Source: CAVONB01 sp963697205 (GTDB lineage Bacteria > Pseudomonadota > Alphaproteobacteria > Rhizobiales > Hyphomicrobiaceae). Taken from it: a stretch of DNA of 64,000 nucleotides. The translations under genes and the position numbers were made by a program. This document shows, in pieces, positions 18,366-27,305 of this stretch. Numbering within the stretch: the stretch's first letter is position 1; the number at the start of each line of letters is the position of its first letter. The notes under the pieces are model-generated. The model was not told the origin of the DNA. It saw only the letters and a list, made by a program, of their open reading frames with translations, and searched no databases. Where the stretch lies: positions 1 to 64,000 of the forward strand of contig CAVONB010000011.1 of assembly GCA_963697205.1 (NCBI GenBank), written 5' to 3'.

Positions 18366-19034
18366 ATGATCGTGATTTCGAGCCGGCGTCAGCCGGCGCG
18401 CCGGCACGCGCGCGTGCCCGCCATCGCATGCGCCGCGGTCCTGGGGGCGCTGTCGCTCACGGCTGGTCTGGCGACCGGCAGCGCGCCAGCCGTCGCCAGC
18501 GAGGATTTCCTGGCCAGCATGGGTCGCATGGACTGGACGACGACGCCTGATGCCTTCGGCGTCAGCGGCCGCCGCGCCGCCCTCGCGCCCGACGTCCCCG
18601 ACGATGATTGGGATGCCAAACCCACCCGCAAGAAGCGCCGCGTCGCGAGTCTCGGCAACAGCGCCTATTTGGGCGACGGTGACAGCTCGCCCAAGAAACC
18701 CAAGCGTTCCGTCGCGGCCGGCTCCGGCGGCGGCATCACGTGGTCGGCCTCCGCGTCCTGCCTCAATGGCACCTTGCGCAGCGTGCTGGCCGACATCGCC
18801 GCCAACTACGGTTCGCTGCGCGTCAATTCGACGTGCCGCTCGCATGGCCACAACCGCCGTGTCGGCGGGGCGCCGAAATCGCATCACCTGTCGGGCAACG
18901 CCGTGGACTTCCGCGTCTTCGGCAACGTCGGCGCGGTCTATGCGGCTCTCAGGAGCAACGGCTCGGTCGGCGGCGTCAAGCATTACGGCGGCGGCCTGTT
19001 CCACATCGATACCGGCCCGCGCCGCTCCTGGTAA
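18366..19034 (+). CDS. secreted M15-type peptidase, paralogue of the upstream gene
   Basis: This 222-residue protein has a twin-basic, hydrophobic N-terminal signal (cleavage likely after the alanines near residue 45), a lysine- and serine-rich linker (about residues 85-120) and a C-terminal Peptidase_M15_3-like domain. Predicted zinc ligands are H174 in SHHL, D181 in AVDF and H213 in HIDTGPRRSW. The domain shares the segments HNRRVGGA and a terminal HID-GPRR-W with the preceding protein, so the two are tandem paralogues. Both probably act on peptidoglycan stem peptides. The start at 18366 has GAGGATA upstream. A strong hairpin follows the stop. Confidence 0.82.
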   Translation: MIVISSRRQPARRHARVPAIACAAVLGALSLTAGLATGSAPAVASEDFLASMGRMDWTTTPDAFGVSGRRAALAPDVPDDDWDAKPTRKKRRVASLGNSAYLGDGDSSPKKPKRSVAAGSGGGITWSASASCLNGTLRSVLADIAANYGSLRVNSTCRSHGHNRRVGGAPKSHHLSGNAVDFRVFGNVGAVYAALRSNGSVGGVKHYGGGLFHIDTGPRRSW

Positions 19035-19064
19035 ACCGGCGGGCGAGGATCTGTCGGCCCGCCA

Positions 19065-19100
19065 CGCGCCGTCTCCCACCGGAGGCGGCGCGTTGCCGTT
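19065..19100 (+). terminator. strong hairpin after the M15 peptidase pair
   Basis: CGCGCCGTCTCC at 19065-19076 pairs with GGAGGCGGCGCG at 19081-19092 (12 base pairs, one G-T) around a four-base loop. It is followed by TTGCCGTTT, which is not a full T-run. It separates the peptidase genes from leuC. Confidence 0.7.
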
Positions 19101-19200
19101 TGCGCCACGGCTTGAGCCGCGCCGCGCGAGGCCTTATGACAAGTGCACGTCAATCCGGCCGGCCTCGCCGCCGCCCCGCTGATGAGAGAGCACGACCGAC

Positions 19201-20616
19201 ATGACGAAGACCGCGCCCAAGACCCTTTACGATAAGATTTTCGACGACCACATCGTCGACACCCAGCCAGATGGCACCGCATTGCTCTACATCGACCGCC
19301 ACCTGGTCCACGAGGTGACGAGCCCGCAGGCTTTCGAGGGGCTGAAGCTCGCGGGCCGCAAGGTCCGCGCGCCCGAGAAGACGCTCGCCGTCGTCGACCA
19401 TAATGTGCCGACGTCGGATCGCAGCCAGGGCATCAAGGATGAGGAAAGCCGCATTCAGGTCGAGACGCTCGCCCAGAACGTCAAGGACTTCGGCATCGAG
19501 TATTACGACGAGGTCGACATACGCCAGGGCATCGTCCACGTCATCGGCCCCGAGCAGGGCTTCACGCTGCCCGGCACGACGATCGTCTGCGGTGACAGTC
19601 ACACCGCGACCCACGGCGCGTTCGGCGCCCTCGCCTTCGGCATCGGCACCAGCGAGGTCGAGCACGTGCTCGCCACGCAGACGCTGATCCAGGCCCGGTC
19701 GAAGAACATGAAGGTCGTCGTCGACGGCAAGCTGCCCGACGGCGTGACGGCCAAGGACATCATCCTCTCCATCATCGGCGAGATCGGCACCGCTGGCGGC
19801 ACCGGCCACGTCATCGAGTTCGACGGCGAGGCGATCCGCGCGCTGTCGATGGAAGGTCGTATGACCGTTTGCAACATGACCATCGAGGGCGGCGCCCGCG
19901 CCGGCATGGTAGCACCCGACGAGAAGACCTACGCCTACCTCAAGGGCCGCCCCAAGGCGCCCAAGGGCGCGGCCTGGGACATGGCCATGCGCTATTGGGA
20001 GACGCTCCACTCCGACGAGGGCGCACACTTCGATTCCATCGTCACGCTCGACGCCGCCAAGCTGCCGCCGACCGTGACCTGGGGCACGAGCCCGGAGGAG
20101 GTCGTCTCTATCACCGGCGTCGTGCCGGATCCGGCCAAGATCGCCGATGAGCACAAGCGCGCTTCGGTGACGCGCTCGCTCGAGTACATGGGCCTCACGC
20201 CCGGCACCAAGATGACCGACATCGCGCTCGACCGCGTGTTCATCGGCTCGTGCACCAACGGGCGCATCGAGGATTTGCGCGAGGTGGCACGCGTCGCGGA
20301 GGGCAAGACCGTCAACCCGAACGTCTACGCGATGATCGTGCCGGGCTCGGGGCTGGTGAAGGCGCAGGCGGAGTCGGAAGGCCTCGACAAGATCCTGAAG
20401 GCGGCGGGCTTCGATTGGCGCGAGGCGGGCTGCTCCATGTGCCTCGGCATGAACCCGGACCAGCTGAAGCCCCGCGAGCGCTGCGCCTCGACGTCGAACC
20501 GCAACTTCGAAGGCCGTCAGGGCCGCCTCGGCCGCACGCACCTCGTCTCGCCGGCCATGGCTGCGGCGGCCGCGATTGCCGGGCACTTCGTGGATGTGAG
20601 GACGTGGGGGGCGTGA
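19201..20616 (+). CDS. leuC: 3-isopropylmalate dehydratase large subunit
   Basis: LeuC is the Fe-S subunit of isopropylmalate isomerase in leucine biosynthesis and works with LeuD in the cytoplasm. The 471-residue length is normal. Aconitase-family signatures are clear: CGDSHTATHGAFG (first cluster region), FIGSCTNGRIEDLREVA and GCSMCLGMNPDQL, giving the three cysteine ligands of the 4Fe-4S cluster. The ATG at 19201 has GAGAG upstream. leuD is not adjacent: the gene ends at a terminator hairpin and is followed by an unrelated small gene, so leuD must be elsewhere. Confidence 0.98.
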   Translation: MTKTAPKTLYDKIFDDHIVDTQPDGTALLYIDRHLVHEVTSPQAFEGLKLAGRKVRAPEKTLAVVDHNVPTSDRSQGIKDEESRIQVETLAQNVKDFGIEYYDEVDIRQGIVHVIGPEQGFTLPGTTIVCGDSHTATHGAFGALAFGIGTSEVEHVLATQTLIQARSKNMKVVVDGKLPDGVTAKDIILSIIGEIGTAGGTGHVIEFDGEAIRALSMEGRMTVCNMTIEGGARAGMVAPDEKTYAYLKGRPKAPKGAAWDMAMRYWETLHSDEGAHFDSIVTLDAAKLPPTVTWGTSPEEVVSITGVVPDPAKIADEHKRASVTRSLEYMGLTPGTKMTDIALDRVFIGSCTNGRIEDLREVARVAEGKTVNPNVYAMIVPGSGLVKAQAESEGLDKILKAAGFDWREAGCSMCLGMNPDQLKPRERCASTSNRNFEGRQGRLGRTHLVSPAMAAAAAIAGHFVDVRTWGA

Positions 20617-20650
20617 GGAAAGCGCGGCTCACGAGATCCTTTAGCCTGTC

Positions 20651-20680
20651 ATCGGGGGCCTCGTGCCCCCGATCCATTTT
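20651..20680 (+). terminator. Rho-independent terminator after leuC
   Basis: ATCGGGGGC at 20651-20659 pairs perfectly with GCCCCCGAT at 20665-20673 around a five-base loop, followed by CCATTTT. It lies 35 bases after the leuC stop. Confidence 0.8.
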
Positions 20681-20814
20681 CCGCTCAGGCAAGGCACCTG
20701 ATGGCGGACGATGCAGGGCATGGGGCGTGGTAGAAGACTCATCAGGCACGCCAGCGGGCGTAGCGGGTCCGCATGTCGAGTCGACACCGCCAATCCTCCA
20801 ACAGGAGCCAAGCG

Positions 20815-21061
20815 ATGATCCATTGGAAGCACATCGACGAATTCATCGAGCCGAATTGGGAGAAGGTCGGCACGGAGCTTCCAGCGATACTTTTCTGGAG
20901 AGGGAAGAAGAGCAGCGCCGTGCTCGGCTATATCCGCGACGGGGAATTGTTCGACCATAAGTGGGTCTACGTCTGCGAACTCGAACAAGGCGACCCACTT
21001 TTCCGAGGTCAACGGGCCGGAAAGCAACGTCGTGGACCTGGACGCGTCACGCCCGGGGTAG
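20815..21061 (+). CDS. small hypothetical protein, with apparent frameshift
   Basis: The frame starts at ATG 20815 after GGAGCC and reads MIHWKHIDEFIEPNWEKVG, followed by a Trp- and Tyr-rich segment HKWVYVCEL. Near 20985 one extra base seems present. Skipping it gives DKATHFSEVNGPESNVVD and a stop at 21059-21061, about 81 residues in total. The unshifted frame instead runs on into the inverted repeat that follows. The restored protein looks like a small soluble conserved protein, but I do not recognise the family. It is convergent with the FAD/Fe-S oxidoreductase gene. Confidence 0.6.
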
Positions 21062-21063
21062 CG

Positions 21064-21146
21064 GAAAATGGGGACAGGAAGAATTTCTGAGAACGATCCC
21101 GCCTCACGAACAGATTGGTTGAGAAATTCTTCCTGTCCCCATTTTC
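21064..21146. repeat. 25-bp-arm inverted repeat between convergent genes
   Basis: Bases 21064-21088 and 21122-21146 are perfect inverted copies of 25 bases (core GGGGACAGGAAGAATT), separated by 33 bases. The right arm overlaps the stop codon of the minus-strand oxidoreductase gene, and the left arm begins two bases after the plus-strand small gene. The sequence and position resemble a REP-type palindrome of the kind mobilised by Y1 (RAYT) transposases, or a bidirectional terminator. No transposase gene is present in the window. Confidence 0.8.
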
Positions 21147-24055
21147 AGAGGGCGTCGTCCAAAACCCGCACGACATGCACGGCCTCGCGCCCCACACCAT
21201 CCGCGATCTGGTGGCGGCAACTCGTGCCGTCGGCGACGACGAGGTCGTGCGCATCGGCCTTGCGGAGCGCAGGCAGCAGCGAAAATTCGGCCATCGCTTT
21301 CGACGTGGCGATCGTTCCGGCGTTGTAGCCGAAGCTGCCGGCCATGCCGCAGCAGCTCGATTCGATCGGCTTGACGGTGAGGCCGGGGATGGCTGCGAGT
21401 ACGCGCTCGACCGGGGCCATCGCCTCGAATGCCTTCTGGTGGCAATGGCCGTGCAGGTGCGCGACGCGGCCGGACTGGTCGCGAAATTTCGGCGCGATCA
21501 CGCCCGAGGCGAGGTCCGCTGCGAGTGCCTCCTCGATCATCAGCGTGGCGTTGGCCATGCCGGCTGGGACGTCGCCCGGCAGCAACGCGGCGTGCTCGTC
21601 GCGGAAAGTCATGAGACACGAGGGCTCCAGCCCCACAATGCGCGCGCCCTTGGCGACGTAGGGCGCAAGTGTTGCGAGCGTGCGGCGGGCTTCCGTGCGC
21701 GCGTGCGCAACCTGACCCGATGCAAGGAACGTGCGCCCGCAGCACAGCGGCCGGCCGCCGTCGACAGGTGAAACGGCGTGGACGCGATAGCCGCACGCGT
21801 CAAGCACGCGGCGGGCAGCCGAGAGGTTATCCGGCTCGAAATAGCGGTTGAACGTGTCGGCGAACAAAATGATGTCGCGGCCGTCGCCGACGACGTCGCC
21901 GGGTGCTGCCCACGCGCGCGGCTCGCGATAGGGCTTCTGCCAGCGGGGGAGCGAACGCTCGGCGGAAAAGCCCAGCATCTTTTCAGACAGGCGTGCGAGG
22001 GCCGGGATGCGGTCACGCAGGTTCAAGAGCGGGGCGAGGTGCGCGGCGTAGGGCGCATAGCGCGGCAGCCAGGCGACGAGGCGCTCGCGCAGCGGCAGGC
22101 CGTGGCGGGCGTAGTAGTGCGACAGCGCCTCGATCTTCATGCGCGCCATGTCGACGCCGGTCGGGCATTCACGGCGGCAGGCCTTGCAGGAGACGCACAG
22201 ATCGAGCGCGGCCTTCATCGTCGGGCGACGTGAATGCGTCGGGGCCGAGCTGACCGGAGATGGCGAGCCGCAGCGTATTGGCGCGCCCGCGCGTGACGTG
22301 CGTCTCGTCGCGGGTGACGCGGTAGGACGGGCACATGACCTCGCCGGCGAGCTTGCGGCAGGTGCCGTTGTTGTTGCACATCTCGACCGCGCCGCCGAAG
22401 CCGCCCCAGGCCGACCAGTCGAGCGCCGTCCTGGCGGGCTCTGTGACGCGATAGTCGGGCTTGAAGCGCATCAGCGAGCGGTCGTCGAACTTCGGTGCGT
22501 CGACGATCTTGCCGGGGTTCAGGCGGCCATCGGGATCGTAGGCGCGCTTGACTTCGCCGAATGCGTCAGCGAGCGCGTCGCCGAACATCGGGCGGATGAA
22601 TTCGGAACGCGAGATACCGTCGCCGTGCTCGCCGGAGTAGGAGCCCTTGAAGCGGCGGACGAGCGCGCAGGCTTCCTCCGCGATGGCGCGCATTTTCGCG
22701 ACGTCGCCGCCCGACTTCATGTCGAGGATCGGGCGCACGTGCAGGCAGCCGACGGAGGCATGCGCATACCAGGTGCCGCTGGTGCCGTGGCGCGCGAACA
22801 GGTCGGTGATGGCGGCGGTGTAGTCGGCCAGATGCTCGAGCGGCACCGCGCAGTCCTCGATGAACGATACGGCTTTCGCGTCGCCCTTCATGGACATCAT
22901 GATGTTGAGGCAGGCTTCGCGCATATCCCAGACGCGGCGCTGGCGCGCGGGCTCGGTGACCTCGACGACGGCGTTCGGGAAGCCGTGGTCGGACATGCAC
23001 TGATCGAGATGCTTCAGGTCCGCGCGCAGGCTCGCGGGATCGGGACCGGCGAACTCGACCAGCAGCAGGCAGTCCGGCCGGCCCTGCGTGATGTCGGCGA
23101 GAGTCGACCGAAATAGCGGAATGTCCGCACCCATCACCAGAACGTTGTTGTCCACCAGTTCGACCGCAACCGGATCGAGCGCAACGAGGTAGCGCGTGGT
23201 CTCCATCGCGGCACGGAATGAGGGGAAATGGCAGACGCCCATGACGCGATGCGACGGCAGCGGCGACAGCTTCAGCGTGATGCCGGTGAAGGTCGCAAGC
23301 GTGCCCTCCGAGCCGACCAGCAGGCCCGCGGGGTTCGGCTCGGCTTTGGCGAGCTCGTCGAGATTGTAGCCACCGACGCGGCGCTGCACGTTGGGAAACA
23401 TGCGCCGGATCTCGTCGTGATGGCTGTCGGCGAGCGCCGTCATGCGGGCCGCGAGATCGATGGCCGCTTCCGCGCCGGATGCGGCAGGCCCGGCATTGCC
23501 CGGCCGCGCGTAGCGAAAGGCGTCGCCGGTCGCGAGCAGGGCGTCAATCGCGAGCACGTTGTCGACCATCTTGCCATAGCGCAGCGAGCGCGCGCCGCAG
23601 GAGTTGTTGCCGGTCATGCCGCCGATCGTGCAGCGTGACGCGGTCGAAGGCTCGACGGGAAAGAACCAGCCGTCGGCGCGCACGCGCGTGTTGATCCGTT
23701 CGAGCACGGCGCCGGGCAGGACGGTGATCGTCCCCGCGGTCGCGTCGTAGGCCGTCACGCCGTCGAGGTGGCGCGAGAAATCGACGACCAGACCGCGCCC
23801 GAGCGGCTGGCCGTTCTGCGAGGTGCCGCCGCCGCGCGCAATGACGGGCACGCCCGCCTCGCGCGCAATGGCGAGCGCGGCCACCACGTCCGCAACCGAC
23901 GTCGGGAAGACCACGCCGGCCGGCATGATCTGGTAGATCGAGGCGTCAGTCGCGTAGCGTCCGCGCGTGAACGCGTCGAAAGCGACGTCGCCTGCGAGCG
24001 CGGCCTTCAAGCGGCGCTCAAGGCCGATGTCGCGGCTCAGTGCTGCCTCGGTCAT
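21145..24055 (-). CDS. FAD-binding and Fe-S oxidoreductase (GlcD-GlcF-like fusion), with apparent frameshift
   Basis: The N-terminal two-thirds (24055 down to about 22230) is a vanillyl-alcohol-oxidase-type FAD dehydrogenase like GlcD or D-lactate dehydrogenase, with the FAD loop ARGGGTSQNGQPLG and GGMTGNNSCGARSLRYGK. The rest is a Fe-S/CCG-domain part with CVSCKACRRECPTG and later CGR, HCHQK and ESSCCGMAG. In single-chain homologues such as YdiJ these are one polypeptide. Here the frame breaks in a CCC run near 22223-22225: removing one base gives DAFTSPTMKAALDLCVSC and a protein of about 969 residues. Without repair the reading is two overlapping genes. It probably oxidises a 2-hydroxy acid and passes electrons to the membrane. 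The adjacent TRAP genes may import the substrate. Confidence 0.87.
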
Positions 24056-24068
24056 CCCGCTCCCCGCC

Positions 24069-25361
24069 TCAGCGCACGCGCGCTGGATAGAAGTAGTCGA
24101 CGAGGAACATCGGTACGGCCGGCACGTACGTGCAGAACAGCAGCACGCCGAGCAGCACGGCGATGAAGTAGATGTTGACCTTGGTCGTCTCCCAGATGTC
24201 GGCCTTTGCGATCGAGCATGACGTGATCAGCACGCTGGCGACCGGCGGCGTCTGCTGGCCGATGGCGAGGTTCAAGGTCACGATCAGCCCGAAGTGCACG
24301 GGATCGATGCCGACCTGCTGGATCAGCGGCAGCACGATCGGGATGACCAGGATGATCGCGGCGGCCGAATGCAGGAAGAAGCCGATGATCAGGAAGAAGA
24401 CGTTGAGGATCAGCAGGACGACGTACTTGTTGTCGGTGATGTCGGTGATGCTTTCCGCGATCCCCTGCGGCACCTTGGAGACCGTCAACAGGTCGCCCAT
24501 CAGGACGGACGCCGCTACCAGGATCATGACGACCGCCGTTTGCAGCCCGCCTTCGAGCATGGCCTGGCGCAAGTGCGGCAGATCGAAATCGCGGTAGATG
24601 AGGCCGACCACCAGCGACGCCAGGACGGCCAGGCCGGCGGCCTCCGTCGCGGTGACGAGACCGGTGAAGATGCCGCCGAGAATGATCACGGGCAACAGCA
24701 GCGCCGGCAGGGCATCGATGAACGTCGCCCGCAGCGTCTTGAGGTTGAACGCCTCTTCGACGGGGAAGTCGTACTTGCGCGCAAAGCCGTAGGCCACGAC
24801 CATCAGCAATGCACCGCCCAGGAAACCCGGCACGATGCCGGCGACGAACAGCTGCTCGATCGAGGCGTTGGCCGACACGCCGTAGAGGATCATCGGGATC
24901 GACGGTGGAATGATGATCGCCAGCGAGGCTGACGACGACGTGACGGCGGCGGCGAAGGGCGCGGAATAGCCGCGCTTCTTCATTTCCGGGATCATCACCG
25001 AGCCGAGCGCTGCGACGTCGGCCACCGCGCTGCCCGAGATTTCGGCAAAGAACAGCGACACGCCGATGTTGACCATGGCGAGCCCGCCGCGCACGAAGCC
25101 GATCAGCGCCGACACGAATGCGATGAGGCGGCGGGAGATACCACCGGCGTTCATGATGGCACCGGCCAGCACGAACATCGGGATCGCGATCAGCGGAAAG
25201 CCGGTCGCGCCGCGATACATCTCGATGCCGATGGAGATCAGCTGATCGAGCCCGGAGGACATCGCGATGCCGAGCGTGGCCGCGATGGCGAGCGCGATCC
25301 CGATCGGCACGTTGATCAGGATCATCGCCAGCATGGCGAAGAACATGACGGCAATCAGCAT
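24069..25361 (-). CDS. dctM: TRAP transporter large permease subunit
   Basis: This 430-residue DctM-type subunit has about 12 membrane spans. TRAP systems use a sodium gradient to import small organic acids handed over by a periplasmic binding protein. Family segments such as GATGFPLIAIPMFVLAGAIM, FAEISGSAVADVAALG and SASLAIIIPPSIPMILYG are present. The start at 25361 follows AAGGGGGC. The stop lies 13 bases before the start of the oxidoreductase gene, which argues that uptake and oxidation of one substrate are coupled. Confidence 0.96.
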   Translation of the reverse strand: MLIAVMFFAMLAMILINVPIGIALAIAATLGIAMSSGLDQLISIGIEMYRGATGFPLIAIPMFVLAGAIMNAGGISRRLIAFVSALIGFVRGGLAMVNIGVSLFFAEISGSAVADVAALGSVMIPEMKKRGYSAPFAAAVTSSSASLAIIIPPSIPMILYGVSANASIEQLFVAGIVPGFLGGALLMVVAYGFARKYDFPVEEAFNLKTLRATFIDALPALLLPVIILGGIFTGLVTATEAAGLAVLASLVVGLIYRDFDLPHLRQAMLEGGLQTAVVMILVAASVLMGDLLTVSKVPQGIAESITDITDNKYVVLLILNVFFLIIGFFLHSAAAIILVIPIVLPLIQQVGIDPVHFGLIVTLNLAIGQQTPPVASVLITSCSIAKADIWETTKVNIYFIAVLLGVLLFCTYVPAVPMFLVDYFYPARVR

Positions 25362-25363
25362 GG

Positions 25364-25939
25364 CTAGGCCCCCTTGCCAGATTTCTTCGATGCGGGCGCG
25401 GTTGCCGATGCGCCGTCATCGGCTTCGTTGGGCCAATCCGACGGCAGGCCGGGTGTATGGTCCACAGCTCGGCCGGCGGCGACATTGCGCCAGTACTCGG
25501 GAAGGCTGATGAGCTCGCAGATGACGAAGAGAAGTGCGCCGATCGGGATGACGGATTGGGTCAGCCACACCGGGATCCAGGGCAGGCTGATCAGGCTTTC
25601 GTCGCCGACCACCTGCAGGACGCGCCAGCCCGCCCACGCGAGCAGTAGGAAAAAGCCGATGACGAGCGCCTCGGCGACGACCACCATCGCCATGCGCCAC
25701 TTGTAGGGCATCGCCACCAGCACGCTGTCGAAACCCAGGTGCTGGCGATGCAGCGCCGCCAGCGCCGCGCCGTAGTAGGTGATCCAGGCCAGCATGACGG
25801 AGGCGACCTCGTCGTACCACGACAGCGAGGCGCCGAATTTCCTGTAGAACACCGCGACGATCACGATGAGTGTCAGGATCACCATGAGCCCGATCAGCAG
25901 CCATTGCAGCGTGCGGTCGAGCACGGTTCTCAGCGGCAT
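25364..25939 (-). CDS. dctQ: TRAP transporter small permease subunit
   Basis: This 191-residue DctQ-type subunit has four membrane spans (about residues 15-40, 48-68, 88-110 and 130-150), with the family segment SLSWYDEVASVMLAWITYYGA written here as SWYDEVASVMLAW. It pairs with the large subunit, whose start lies two bases downstream. The C-terminal tail of about 35 residues is lysine- and proline-rich. It is separated from dctP by 111 bases that contain a hairpin. Confidence 0.93.
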   Translation of the reverse strand: MPLRTVLDRTLQWLLIGLMVILTLIVIVAVFYRKFGASLSWYDEVASVMLAWITYYGAALAALHRQHLGFDSVLVAMPYKWRMAMVVVAEALVIGFFLLLAWAGWRVLQVVGDESLISLPWIPVWLTQSVIPIGALLFVICELISLPEYWRNVAAGRAVDHTPGLPSDWPNEADDGASATAPASKKSGKGA

Positions 25940-26000
25940 GGGTTCTCTCGGAAGGTTTCACGTCACGCGGGCTGCGGCGACGTCACGCGCGCCGCCGAAC

Positions 26001-26030
26001 GAAAATAGCGATGCCTGCTCGAGGCATCGC
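26001..26030 (-). terminator. hairpin between dctP and dctQ
   Basis: On the minus strand GCGATGCCT pairs perfectly with AGGCATCGC (26008-26016 with 26022-26030) around a five-base loop, followed by TATTTTC. It lies just after dctP and before dctQ. It is likely a partial terminator or mRNA-stabilising stem that lets the binding protein be made in excess over the permease. Confidence 0.75.
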
Positions 26031-26050
26031 CGTCGTGATGGCCGGGCGTC

Positions 26051-27031
26051 TCAGCCCTTGCGCAAGGCCTGGATCTGCTTGATCAGGTCGTCGCCGCCTT
26101 TCACCTTCTTGCCGAACTCCTCGTAGATCGACTTGGAGGCGGCGACGAAGGCGTCCTTATCGGCCTCGTTGACCTTGATGCCCTTCTCCTTGAGCTTTCC
26201 GAGCAGGTCGTCGTCGAAGCCCTGGCCGATCTTGCGCGCCACGTCCTCCATGACCTTGCCCTGCTCGGCGATCACCTTCTGCACCTCAGGCGGCCACTTT
26301 TCGAACGTGTTGGGCGAGGTCACGAGATAGGCCGGAATGTAGACGTGGCCAGTCAGCGAAAGATACTTCTGCACCTCGTAGAACTTCGAGGCCCACACGT
26401 TGATGAAGGGGTTCTCCTGGCCGTCCATCACGCCGGTCTTGAGCGCGGTGAACACCTCCGAGAACGCCATCGGCGACGGGTTCGCGCCGTAGGCCTGGAA
26501 CATCTTCAAGCGCCACTCGCCACGCGGCGTGCGCAGCTTCACGCCCTTGAGATCTTCGGGCTTCACGATCGGGCGCACGTTGTTGGTGATGTGGCGAACG
26601 CCGTTCTCCCAGAAGCCGACGATCTTCACGCCCTTAGCCTCTGCGGCCGGGCCGAACACCTTGGGACCCAGCGTGTCGAGCACGCGCTTGGCATGCGCGC
26701 GGTCCTTGATGATGTAGGGCATGTCGAACACGCCAAACTCGTCGGTCACCGACGACATGATCGAGGACGGCAGGAAGAAGTCGATCTGGCCGAGCTTCAT
26801 CTTCTGCAGCATGTCCTTGTCGTTGCCCAGCTGGCTCGACGGGAACACCTGAACCTCGATCTTGCCGCCCGATGCAGCTTTCACCCGCTTGGCGAATTCC
26901 TTTGAGAAGGTGTCGAAATGCCCGTCAACGTCGCCGACGTGCCCAAGCTTGAGCGTTGTCTGGGCGTTGGCCGACACAGCTCCAAGACCGATCGCTGCCA
27001 GTGCAGCGATCAGAGATTTCCAGGTGGTCAT
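26051..27031 (-). CDS. dctP: TRAP transporter substrate-binding protein, DctP family
   Basis: This 326-residue periplasmic binding protein begins with a signal peptide (MTTWKSLIAALAAIGLGAV, with cleavage near ANAQ). DctP features follow: the start TTLKLGHVGDVDGHFD, the conserved arginine segment LRTPRGEWRLKMFQAYGANP (about residues 165-185), and MDGQENPFINVWASKFYEVQ, which is shortened here. The arginine normally binds the carboxylate of the ligand, so an organic acid is expected. The ATG at 27031 has GGGAG upstream, and the longer upstream frame lacks a signal peptide at its start. It is divergent from pdxA (274 bases), so one regulator may control both transcripts. Confidence 0.94.
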   Translation of the reverse strand: MTTWKSLIAALAAIGLGAVSANAQTTLKLGHVGDVDGHFDTFSKEFAKRVKAASGGKIEVQVFPSSQLGNDKDMLQKMKLGQIDFFLPSSIMSSVTDEFGVFDMPYIIKDRAHAKRVLDTLGPKVFGPAAEAKGVKIVGFWENGVRHITNNVRPIVKPEDLKGVKLRTPRGEWRLKMFQAYGANPSPMAFSEVFTALKTGVMDGQENPFINVWASKFYEVQKYLSLTGHVYIPAYLVTSPNTFEKWPPEVQKVIAEQGKVMEDVARKIGQGFDDDLLGKLKEKGIKVNEADKDAFVAASKSIYEEFGKKVKGGDDLIKQIQALRKG

Positions 27032-27305
27032 CGGACAGTCTCCCTTCGGCGGATGTTTTGACGGGGTTGTTGGTCTTGTTGTGCACCGGGTCGTCGCGCG
27101 GTCACCGCCGATCAGTCCGGTTTGAGGCACCGACAATACCTTTTCCGGCTACCGGGACAAGCTCGAGAATTGGTAGAACACCGTACCGCAACACGGCACT
27201 CCGGTGCCGCCACGCGCGTGCAGTGCAGCAAACTCAGACTGGGTTTGATTTGCGCCTCGCGGCGCGCTAAGCGCGAAAGCGCAATCGAACAAAGGACACC
27301 AAGCC

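Noticed and set aside
22169..24055. Separate complete GlcD-like gene with a natural end at LLQGLPP
   Set aside because: The last residues after the junction are out of family, while the other frame gives the expected Fe-S domain immediately.
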